From: Cognatundibacterium curvum
GTDB taxonomy: Bacteria; Pseudomonadota; Gammaproteobacteria; Burkholderiales; Burkholderiaceae_D
DNA: 64,000 bases
Reading direction: 5' to 3'
NCBI RefSeq assembly: GCF_014284235.1
Contig: NZ_JACOGD010000004.1
Location: 186,001 to 250,000, forward strand
Shown piece by piece: positions 55,170 to 62,983 of this stretch; the first letter of the stretch is position 1; each line of letters begins with the position of its first letter. The notes beneath the pieces are model-generated. The model was not told the origin of the DNA, did not search any database, and saw only the letters and a list, made by a program, of their open reading frames with translations. A program made the position numbers and the translations under genes.

Positions 55170-55607
55170 TTAGTTACGTGGTGGGGGTTCGATCACGAAG
55201 CCCACTTTGGCGATCCCGGCGCGCTGGGCGGTCAGGATGGTTTTACCGACAAATTCGTAGCGGACGTTCTGGTCGCCACGGATGTGCACTTCCGGTTGCG
55301 GTACTTTGACGGCTTCCACTTTGAGACGGTCGAACAGGTCTTCGGTGCCGCCTGGCAGGGGTTTCATCATGCCGTTCCAGTACACGTCGCCGTCTTTGTT
55401 GATCGAGACGGTGATGTTTTCCGGTTTGGTTTTGTAGATCTGGTTACGTTCTGCCGGGAGCTTGAGTTTGACCGTGTCTGTGATTACCGGGGCGGTAATC
55501 AGGAAGATGATCAGTAACACCAGCATGACGTCAACCAGCGGTGTGGTGTTGATGGTGCTGTTGACTTCGTCTTCGCCGTCACCATCGTTGCCGATTGCCA
55601 TTGCCAT
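55170..55607 (-). CDS. exbD: ExbD-family protein (first of tandem pair)
   Basis: 145 residues; membrane segment with N-T-T-P-L-V-D-V-M-L-V-L. Similar to the following gene but clearly diverged, so an old duplication. Separated from exbB by 444 bp occupied by two inverted-repeat elements. Confidence 0.92.
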   Translation of the reverse strand: MAMAIGNDGDGEDEVNSTINTTPLVDVMLVLLIIFLITAPVITDTVKLKLPAERNQIYKTKPENITVSINKDGDVYWNGMMKPLPGGTEDLFDRLKVEAVKVPQPEVHIRGDQNVRYEFVGKTILTAQRAGIAKVGFVIEPPPRN

Positions 55608-55690
55608 TTTGTTCTCTTTCAGTATGTCCGGTCGGGGGAGACTGGAGTGTGGAAATTTTTAAACTTTTAAACTTTTAAACCTTTGAACCA

Positions 55691-55800
55691 TTAAACACAG
55701 AGACACAGAGGCACAGAGAAGGGCGAAGAGCGTAAAGCAGATCAGACTACTTTTCTTCGCTTTGCTTTTCCTCTGTGTCTCCGTGCCTCTGTGTTAAACA
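55691..55800. repeat. long inverted-repeat element, copy A
   Basis: Left arm TTAAACACAGAGACACAGAG and right arm ending CTCTGTGTTAA enclose a CTTCGCTTTGC-like stretch with the core ATCAGACTACTT. Same family as copies B and C. Confidence 0.85.
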
Positions 55801-55837
55801 GGTTTTAACGCTTTTAGGTTTTAAACCTTTAAACCTT

Positions 55838-55975
55838 TAAACACAGAGACACAGAGACACGGAGAAAGGCTTAAGAGAGATACTGAATGATCAGACGACT
55901 GCTCTTCGCTTTGCTTTGCTTTTCTCTGCTTTTCTCTGCTTTTCCTCTGTGTCTCTGTGCCTCTGTGTTAAACAG
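55838..55975. repeat. long inverted-repeat element, copy B
   Basis: Same orientation as copy A, about 35 bp away across an AAACCTTTAAA run, with an expanded CTCTGCTTTT run in the right arm. Confidence 0.85.
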
Positions 55976-56051
55976 GTTTTAACGCTTTTAGGTTTTAACG
56001 CTTTTCAGAATGTTCCTACAACTCAGTCTGCCCCGTTGACCGGGTTGGACC

Positions 56052-56921
56052 TTATGCTTTTTTCGCGACTTTGTTCATGTTGCCGGACAGGACAACAGAG
56101 TGCAGGTCAGCGGCGAACGCGCGGACTTCTTCCATCGCGCTCTTGTTGCGGCGGACCAGGAAGTTGTAGCCCAGAACCGCTGGAACCGCGACTGCCAGAC
56201 CGATCGCGGTCATGATCAGCGCTTCACCCACAGGACCCGCTACTTTGTCGATCGATGCCTGACCGGACATACCGATGGCTGTCAGCGCGTGGTAAATACC
56301 CCATACAGTACCGAACAGACCAACGAATGGTGCAGTAGAACCGACTGTCGCCAGGAAGGCCAGGCCGTCTTGCAGGCGGCTTTGTACTTTGTCGACTGCG
56401 CGCTGGATGGACATGGAAACCCAGGTGTTCAGGTCGATTTGTTCCAGCAGGGCGCCTTCATGGTGCTCTGTGGCTTTGATGCCGGAGTCAGCGATGAAGC
56501 GGAATGGGCTGCCTTCTTTGAGGGAAGCCGCACCTGCTTGCACAGAAGCGGATTTCCAGAATTTAGCGCGGGCGTCTGTCGCCTGGCCAGACAGTTTGAT
56601 CTGGTCGACGATTTTAGTGATCAGGATGTACCAGGAACCCATGGACATGATGACCATGATGATCAGTGTGCCTTTGGCGACGAAGTCACCGGTTTTCCAG
56701 AGTGCGTCCAGGCCGTATGGGTTTTCGATGACCTCTTTGGCTGGGCCGGCTTCAGCAGCAGGGGCTGCAGCAGGCGCAGCAGCATCAGCGGCTGGTGCGG
56801 AAGTGGCTGGTGCTGCGGAGGCTGCAGTGGCAGAAGCTTCTTCTGCGAAGACTGGAGCGGCAACAGCTGCGGTCAGGGCCAGAACGGCGGCAGCCAGGAA
56901 TGCGGAGAAACGGGTTTTCAT
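56052..56921 (-). CDS. exbB: ExbB proton-channel protein
   Basis: 289 residues. Signal peptide about 1-26, Ala/Pro-rich linker about 28-62, three membrane segments and the family motif F-V-G-L-F-G-T-V-W-G-I-Y-H-A-L. With the ExbD proteins it turns the proton gradient into TonB movement. 193 bp after tonB. Confidence 0.94.
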   Translation of the reverse strand: MKTRFSAFLAAAVLALTAAVAAPVFAEEASATAASAAPATSAPAADAAAPAAAPAAEAGPAKEVIENPYGLDALWKTGDFVAKGTLIIMVIMSMGSWYILITKIVDQIKLSGQATDARAKFWKSASVQAGAASLKEGSPFRFIADSGIKATEHHEGALLEQIDLNTWVSMSIQRAVDKVQSRLQDGLAFLATVGSTAPFVGLFGTVWGIYHALTAIGMSGQASIDKVAGPVGEALIMTAIGLAVAVPAVLGYNFLVRRNKSAMEEVRAFAADLHSVVLSGNMNKVAKKA

Positions 56922-57114
56922 TGTGATGACTTCCTTTAAATTGCGGAGCGGATATGATGCCTGCCCACTCCTGTTTTCAACGTGTTGTAAACAACTGCCT
57001 AACTGATTTTTTACACTTTCAAGCTAATCTGCGACGTATTATTTTGATGCGCCTTATGATCACTTCAGGACGGTACAGACCTGCTTTTTACTCAATGCGC
57101 TTTGCACTAAATGC

Positions 57115-57786
57115 TTAATCCAGCTTCCAGACGTACTGGACTTTGGCCCAGCTTTGTTGTGGCTTGCCATCCACTGTGCCTGGTTTGTTTTTGCAGGCAC
57201 CTGACAACAACTGGGAACGGACCGCATTGTCCAGACCGCGGAAGCCACTGGACTTCTCGATCTTGACGTCGGCGACGGTACCGTCTGCGCCGATCAGTAC
57301 GGCTAAGGTGGTGATACCGGTTTCTTCATTACGCAGCGAAGCGCGTGGGTATTCCGGTTTGCAACCGCCCACATTGAAGTCGATCACAGGTGCCACGCTG
57401 ACCGGGCCGGTGGACGTGGTTGCAGCCGCTGGCGGCGCTGGTGGCGCTGTCTTGGTGAAAGTTGGGTTTTCCGGCTTCTGGCTGGTCGTAGCAGAAATAG
57501 TGTTCTGTGGCTGTACCTGTGGCTGTACCTGCACTTCCGGCGGCGGAATGAATGGTGGCGGTGGAGCCAGCAGTTTCGGCGGCGGCGGTGGTGGCGTGTC
57601 TGGTGGTGGCGGAGGCGGTTTGACCTCTTCCACGATTTTTGTTTCTAGGGGCTTTTGAACGATTTCAACGAGCTTGGTGCCCAGGCCATTGGCCAGTGCG
57701 TACACCAATACCGCGTGAAATGCCACTACCAGCCCTATGCCCAGGAACTTCTTACCCGGCTCTTGCTGGCGATCTGAAAAATCCAT
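57115..57786 (-). CDS. tonB: TonB energy-transducing protein
   Basis: 223 residues from the ATG behind AGGAGAGG (the frame's earlier TTG lacks such a site). One membrane segment (about 14-33, with the conserved His: VAFHAVLVYAL), a proline-rich periplasmic spacer (about 57-95), and the C-terminal TonB domain with Y-P-x-x-(A)-x-x-x-x-x-x-G. It links the inner-membrane ExbB/ExbD motor to outer-membrane receptors such as the one at 59141. First gene of its operon. Confidence 0.94.
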   Translation of the reverse strand: MDFSDRQQEPGKKFLGIGLVVAFHAVLVYALANGLGTKLVEIVQKPLETKIVEEVKPPPPPPDTPPPPPPKLLAPPPPFIPPPEVQVQPQVQPQNTISATTSQKPENPTFTKTAPPAPPAAATTSTGPVSVAPVIDFNVGGCKPEYPRASLRNEETGITTLAVLIGADGTVADVKIEKSSGFRGLDNAVRSQLLSGACKNKPGTVDGKPQQSWAKVQYVWKLD

Positions 57787-57930
57787 ACCTCTCCTCTTAG
57801 ACAAAATAACTGATCGATACCCGTGCCTTTGAACTCCAGCACTTAGCCATCGAAAATTTGGGATGCTTCACATCTTGAAACCTTAAAACCTTTACACCTT
57901 AAAACCTTTACACCTTTACACCTTAAAACC

Positions 57931-58071
57931 TTTAAACACAGAGGCACAGAGACACAGAGGAAAAGCAGAGAAAAGCAAAGAAAAGCGAAGCGAGGAGAAG
58001 TAGTCTGATTCAGTCACACTCGTCGCCTTTCTCTTAAGCCTTTCTCCGTGTCTCTGTGCCTCTGTGTTAAA
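57931..58071. repeat. long inverted-repeat element, copy C (inverted)
   Basis: Same family as A and B but in opposite orientation: its left arm (TTTAAACACAGAGGCACAGA...) is the complement of the right arm of copy B, and its core AGTAGTCTGATT is the complement of the core of A. Confidence 0.85.
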
Positions 58072-58187
58072 CGCTTTTCAGGTGTTAAGCGCTTTTAAGG
58101 TTTTAAGCGCAGGCAGACTAAGACCACTTTTTCAGGCAATCATTCATATGCCATCAAAATCGTGAGGAAAATCAACTAAATCATTGC

Positions 58188-58235
58188 ACTGTAGTTTTGC
58201 TGAAACTGGATGTCAAGCGGTATCTATGTGGTATT
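58188..58235 (-). promoter_or_regulatory. promoter and three-box operator of the tonB operon
   Basis: Boxes TGGATGT (58207-58213), CGGTATC (58218-58224), TGGTATT (58229-58235) at an 11-bp step. Leftward TTGACA (58211-58216), 17 bp, TACAGT (58188-58193). Confidence 0.7.
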
Positions 58236-58331
58236 ACAAATTCACAAGCACATACGACAAATCCATCCTGAAAATGCTATGCTTGAACAGACCTAAAAAA
58301 CGCATAACAGTTACGATTTCACATCTACATC

Positions 58332-59045
58332 ATGTCCATAAAATCCCGCTTCACACTCCGCCAACCGGTCGATATTCAATGCGTAGACATCGCAGGTCAT
58401 CAGGCTCTGATCATCGATGATTTTCTGGAACAACCTGAAGTCTTACTGCAAATCGCAGCACAAAGCCAATTTGAAATCTACCCTGGCGTCGCTCAACAAA
58501 AAGGCTATCCCGGCATACGCGCACAGGCACCGGAAGACTACTCGCAAGTACTGACCGAATTTCTCGAGCCTGTGATGAGGCAGTTTTTTGCCATCCCGGA
58601 AGAGCTCGGCCTACGTAAAAGCATCTGCGCATTTTCACTCACGACGACACCCGCCGCGGAACTGGGACCATTGCAGCGCACTCCACACTTTGATGCGAGC
58701 ACCCCGCATCACATGGCAGTGCTGCTGTATCTGTGCGACGAAAAACATGGTGGTACCGGCTTTTACCGGCACAATACAACCGGGCTACAGCAAATCAATG
58801 CTGACAACCGCGAACATTATCTCGATGTGTATTACGAGGAAATCAATGCAAGACGTCCGGCCCAGCGTTATTTTGATGACTCCAGTGCAGAATTCACTTT
58901 CCTCGGCATGATTCCTGCCAAATTCAACCGCCTGGTAATCTACCATGGCAGCCTGCTGCACTCGGCCTGCATTAATCCCGCGATCAGCTTAAGCAGCAAT
59001 CCTTTGCAAGGCAGGTTAACTTTAAACAGTTTCTTTGATTTCTGA
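58332..59045 (+). CDS. DUF6445-like protein (2OG-Fe(II) oxygenase-like)
   Basis: 237 residues. H-F-D in R-T-P-H-F-D-A-S (about 120) and a later histidine in Y-H-G-S-L-L-H-S, followed by G-R-L-T-L-N, resemble the H-x-D...H metal site and Arg of 2-oxoglutarate/Fe(II) oxygenases. From memory, relatives sit next to TonB receptors, often with SapC or tryptophan-halogenase-like genes; their function is unknown. The gene converges with the receptor and diverges from tonB across the shared operator. Confidence 0.72.
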   Translation: MSIKSRFTLRQPVDIQCVDIAGHQALIIDDFLEQPEVLLQIAAQSQFEIYPGVAQQKGYPGIRAQAPEDYSQVLTEFLEPVMRQFFAIPEELGLRKSICAFSLTTTPAAELGPLQRTPHFDASTPHHMAVLLYLCDEKHGGTGFYRHNTTGLQQINADNREHYLDVYYEEINARRPAQRYFDDSSAEFTFLGMIPAKFNRLVIYHGSLLHSACINPAISLSSNPLQGRLTLNSFFDF

Positions 59046-59089
59046 AGCCTTACTCTGGCGTGCTGTCAGCAACTGAAACTCTGCCCTGA

Positions 59090-59124
59090 CGAAAAAAATG
59101 CCCGGTCTGCACCGGGCATTTTCA
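59090..59124. terminator. bidirectional terminator between DUF6445 and the receptor gene
   Basis: AAAATGCCCGG (59095-59105), TCTGCA, CCGGGCATTTT (59112-59122). Confidence 0.9.
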
Positions 59125-59140
59125 TTCAGAGTCACACTGA

Positions 59141-61780
59141 TCAGAACTTCGCGCTGACGCTGACACGATAGGTAGTCTCCCCCATGAAGGACCAGGCTGG
59201 GTAGCCGGCTTTCAAAGGATCTTTCACCGTTGTGTTCACACCTGCGGCACCGTACTGCACATCATCAGCTTTCAACAGATTCGTGGCTTCAAATGCGATA
59301 CGTACTTTGTCAGTGATGTTCCAGCCCAGGCTCAGATCCAGCGTGCCGTAAGCATCGTGCATACGGTTGCCGTACCAGCCAGTTTCACGAACCATGTACT
59401 TAGAACGCCAGTTATACGCCAGACGTGCTGAGTACGTTGGATTTTCCCAGTAACCAACCAGATTCACATTGTGCTTGGAAGACAAAGTGAACACATTCAG
59501 CTGATCCTGATAGCTGGTAGCCGGTGCAGTTGCATTAGCCAGTGTGTAGTTAGCGACTGCGCCGAAGCCATTATCAAACGAATGGTTGATCTGTGCTTCG
59601 ATACCATCAATCTTACCGCCGCCAGCATTGACGTACTGGTTCACAGTCCAGCTGTCTTTACCGCTGTCAGGGCTGACCACACCGATGCTTTGATTGATCT
59701 TAGTGTTGGTGGTGATGAAGTTATTGATATCTTTGTGGAAGTACATCAAAGAGATCAGGTTACCTTTACCGTAGTAATACTCAACACCCAAATCCAGCTG
59801 TGTGGATTTCATCGGCTTCAGGCCTACGCTACCGTAAGTCACTGTTTCATTACCTGCCACGCCATCCTGGAAACCAGTCTGGGTTGCGATAAACATGTTA
59901 TCGAAATTAGGACGGGTGATTGCTTGCGAAGCAGTAAAACGCAGGATAGTGTTTTTATTGAGATCAAAAGCAGCATTCAGACTAGGCAAAATATCGTTGT
60001 AATCTGCAGACTGGCTGATGATGGATTTGCCCCAGCCAGCATTCTGTGCGATATCGCCAGCTGCCACTGCAGTACCATCCAGCTTATAGCCTTCAGCAGT
60101 TGCCTTAGTGCGTACATAACGCGCGCCGAAGTTACCATGCCATTGGTCTTTTTCGAAATTGAACATACCGTAAGCTGCAGTGTTGTCTTCTTTCAGTACA
60201 CCGTAACCACCACGTTCACGTACCCAGCCAGTGATGTTCTGGGTTGTGTTTGCCATCATCGCGCTGATGTTAGGACGTGGAGATGACCAGCCATTCGTGC
60301 CCATCGCGATCGTGCCATCGTACAAACCAGCTGTTGGCACTTCTATCGCTTTCGCTGCGAACTGAGCACGGTCTGTGCCTTTTTCAAAGGTATGCTGAGA
60401 AGCGCGGAAACCGGTCTTGAACGAGGAAATCGCCCCCATATCCAGATTCAGCAACAAATCTGCCTGAGCAAAGTTTTCTTTGTCGGAGTTGGGTCCGCGT
60501 GAAGTCGCCCATGAACCTGCAGGACCTGCGCTGGCTGGCAGATTGCCCAGACCAACAGACTGGTTCGATCCCGGTGTAAGGATAATTTGCTTACCGGTCG
60601 CATCCACACCACCTGTCCATTTCGGCAGATTGGCACCGGCAGTCCAGGAACCATAAGAATAGTTAGTCGTCATCGACGTACCACCATCCGCTTTAGTCGT
60701 ACCTGCTACTGCATCGATTTTATAGCCTTCGCCCTTGAACGTACCGTTCAGTGTCAGGCTGTCAGAACTCATTTTCGCAGTACGTGCCCAGGTTTGCAGG
60801 AAAGCGTCAGTTGCTTTGGCCGCACTGGTGTTACTGCTTAAGCAAACGCCTTTAGGATTGAAATCCGAGGTCACAGCAGCATTGCGGCTGGTGCAGTTAG
60901 GATCATGGAAAATGTAATGGCTGGTATTCGAGTTATCTGCATCCAGTTGCAATTTCAGATAATTCAAACCGATATCGAGACCCTTGACCGGACGTGCCTG
61001 TACGCTCAGATTCAGCGCGGTGCGCTTACGCTCCTGAACAAAAGTAGTCGGTGCCACGTCGGCAGACCAGCGCGAATCCGATTCGATACCACGGCGAATA
61101 TAGTCGCCGTTTTCACCAGCAGCAGCAACCAGGATACCAAAAGAGTTAGCGTCATTTTTCCAGCTGAACAGACCCGACAGATCTTTGCTCAGACCATCAC
61201 TGACTGTACCTTTGCCCAATTTGGCGCCGACAAAAGCAGAACCTGCAGCCATATCGAGGGGCTTGCGTGTTTTGACGATGACGGTACCACCGATACCGCC
61301 TTCAGTCAGATCAGCCTGGGAGGATTTGTACACATCCATGCCGCCTATCAGTTCGGATGGCAGCAAAGAGTAGTTGAAAGAGCGGTCTATGGTTTGCTGA
61401 TCATACCAGCCAGTAGAAGCAACTGTCTGACCATTCAGTGTGGTGTAAGTCATTTGTGGATCAGAGCCACGCACCGAAACAGAGGCACCCTGACCAAATG
61501 CGCGACCAACCGACACGCCCGGAATACGACCCAGCGATTCACCGACGTCAGTGTCCGGCAATTTACCTACATCTTCTGCAGAAACGGCATCAACCACAGA
61601 ATTGGCGTTGCGTTTAATATTTGTCGCACTTTGCAAAGCTGAGCGTATACCAGTCACCACAACTTCTTGCGCCTTGGACTGATCGGCCTGTTGCGCCTGC
61701 GCGGACATGGAAGCACTGAGTACCATCAGTGCAACTGCTGACGCGATTGGCGTCAAACCAGGTGTTGAATTACGTTTCAT
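59141..61780 (-). CDS. TonB-dependent receptor, probably for chito-oligosaccharides
   Basis: 879 residues. Signal peptide 1-29, TonB-box region followed by E-V-V-V-T-G-I-R-S-A-L-Q-S-A, plug domain (D-V-G-K-L-P-D-T-D-V-G-E-S-L-G-R-I-P-G-V), and a barrel ending in a terminal Phe (VSVSAKF). This is the carbohydrate-type TonB receptor class common in Caulobacter and Xanthomonas. Substrate is inferred from its operator, which it shares with the GlcNAc operon. Confidence 0.92.
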   Translation of the reverse strand: MKRNSTPGLTPIASAVALMVLSASMSAQAQQADQSKAQEVVVTGIRSALQSATNIKRNANSVVDAVSAEDVGKLPDTDVGESLGRIPGVSVGRAFGQGASVSVRGSDPQMTYTTLNGQTVASTGWYDQQTIDRSFNYSLLPSELIGGMDVYKSSQADLTEGGIGGTVIVKTRKPLDMAAGSAFVGAKLGKGTVSDGLSKDLSGLFSWKNDANSFGILVAAAGENGDYIRRGIESDSRWSADVAPTTFVQERKRTALNLSVQARPVKGLDIGLNYLKLQLDADNSNTSHYIFHDPNCTSRNAAVTSDFNPKGVCLSSNTSAAKATDAFLQTWARTAKMSSDSLTLNGTFKGEGYKIDAVAGTTKADGGTSMTTNYSYGSWTAGANLPKWTGGVDATGKQIILTPGSNQSVGLGNLPASAGPAGSWATSRGPNSDKENFAQADLLLNLDMGAISSFKTGFRASQHTFEKGTDRAQFAAKAIEVPTAGLYDGTIAMGTNGWSSPRPNISAMMANTTQNITGWVRERGGYGVLKEDNTAAYGMFNFEKDQWHGNFGARYVRTKATAEGYKLDGTAVAAGDIAQNAGWGKSIISQSADYNDILPSLNAAFDLNKNTILRFTASQAITRPNFDNMFIATQTGFQDGVAGNETVTYGSVGLKPMKSTQLDLGVEYYYGKGNLISLMYFHKDINNFITTNTKINQSIGVVSPDSGKDSWTVNQYVNAGGGKIDGIEAQINHSFDNGFGAVANYTLANATAPATSYQDQLNVFTLSSKHNVNLVGYWENPTYSARLAYNWRSKYMVRETGWYGNRMHDAYGTLDLSLGWNITDKVRIAFEATNLLKADDVQYGAAGVNTTVKDPLKAGYPAWSFMGETTYRVSVSAKF

Positions 61781-62983
61781 TTACTCCCCCAAGATTTTCT
61801 AAATAGATTTCCAGCTCGCAGTCTTTGTGTCCGCAAACCGTTTTTTCACCTACCATAAAACACAGCCAAACAAACGAGGAAAATCCACTTCAATGCCACT
61901 CAAATCAGAAGTGGGCTGATATTGAGACCCAGCAGCCTACAAAATTAACTGGATATCAATACAGAATTCGCCTGATCAGACTGAAAGCCGCTGCACACGT
62001 TTTTCAGACTCTGGCCTGAAGTCGCCATCACAATAACGCTGGAGACTCCGGTCTGATATCAGCATGAAATTCAAGGTATTAGCCCTCTTATAATTTCACA
62101 TCAAGCTCAAACGGGTCTCACTTTAAGTAGCACAAAAGTGGTTGTCAAGCGGTATCTACGTGGTATTACCTATCATCTTATTGGTATTAATTATATGCGT
62201 GAAATAAATAAGCTAAGTTGATATTTTAAAAGAGTATTTTTAAATAAAAATTTTTTCCTAAGCAAAAGTGGTCTGTTTATTTTTCCCAACATCACTCTAA
62301 GTCACAGATCACAATTTACGGCATGAGGCCTGCTAAGGAAAAAAAAGTGAGGCGATCCAGGCGCCATCATTTTTCACCTGAGATCAGCCTGCACTCCCAA
62401 TCCGTGACAAGCAGAAAAGTGCCTCAGTCACTGGCAACACTGAAATAAAACCAGCCCCTGTGTAAAACTCAACATTTCAGCAATCCATCATTAACAGTAT
62501 TTTTTTGATATTAAAAATGAAAAGATAGCGCCATGCCAAATTTAAAGTGGTATTACAGTCATCCTTAGCCAAAATTATTTGGTTCCGCACCTGCATGGCG
62601 GCCCGACAACCCAAGCTGGAAACCGCAGCAAGGATGTTTTACTCTGTTGCAAATTCGCTCAAAAGTATATTTTTTTTAAATAAATGTCTGAAAATACGAA
62701 AAGACATGATAAAAATTGGTATATCAACAATCAAAATTGATGAATGTATCAGACATCCGCACTATCACCTCAGCGAATCAAGCCTGCGATACAGCGAATG
62801 ATTGATGGACAGTGCCATTCACCGGCTTGCCCGCATGTGCATCTAGGTTCAACTTCTGACTCATCGGGGAAGTCGGTATCAGCTCCTGCATGCACCGGAA
62901 ATTCACTGCTCCACAAGCTTCGTTTTTATTATCAACAGCACTGAACATGCGGGTATTTTTCCTATTTCTTTTGTATCAGCTTT
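61781..62983. other. long AT-rich intergenic region
   Basis: About 1.2 kb. The receptor promoter and operator lie at 62120-62188, leaving a leader of about 330 nt. From 62190 to 62983 no gene is convincing; one isolated TGGTATT (62548-62554) is present. Confidence 0.6.
62120..62188 (-). promoter_or_regulatory. promoter and operator of the TonB receptor
   Basis: Boxes TGGTTGT (62139-62145), CGGTATC (62150-62156), TGGTATT (62161-62167) at an 11-bp step, and a further TGGTATT at 62182-62188. Leftward TTGACA (62143-62148), 17 bp, TAAAGT (62120-62125). Confidence 0.72.

Larger units (their letters stand above)
55608..56051. other. gene-free spacer between exbB and exbD
   Basis: Occupied mostly by elements A and B and by TTTAAAC-type runs. 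It lies inside the presumed tonB-exbB-exbD-exbD transcript. Confidence 0.7.
57787..58331. other. intergenic region of tonB and DUF6445 genes
   Basis: Holds inverted-repeat element C (57931-58071) with flanking CCTTTACACC runs, and the leftward promoter with three-box operator (58188-58235). The tonB leader would be about 390 nt and contain element C. Confidence 0.7.

Noticed and set aside
56100-56939. 279-codon frame opposite exbB
   Set aside because: Antisense to a well supported ExbB; unusual Cys/Asp/Phe content typical of a shadow frame.
55660-58100. Insertion sequence or transposon carrying tonB/exbB
   Set aside because: Repeats flank the genes, but no transposase, no terminal duplication and no composition change were seen; treated as short repeat elements.
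62547-62801. 84-codon frame in the right-hand intergenic region
   Set aside because: Starts at a GTG inside a TGGTATT box, lacks a ribosome site and has no family-like features.
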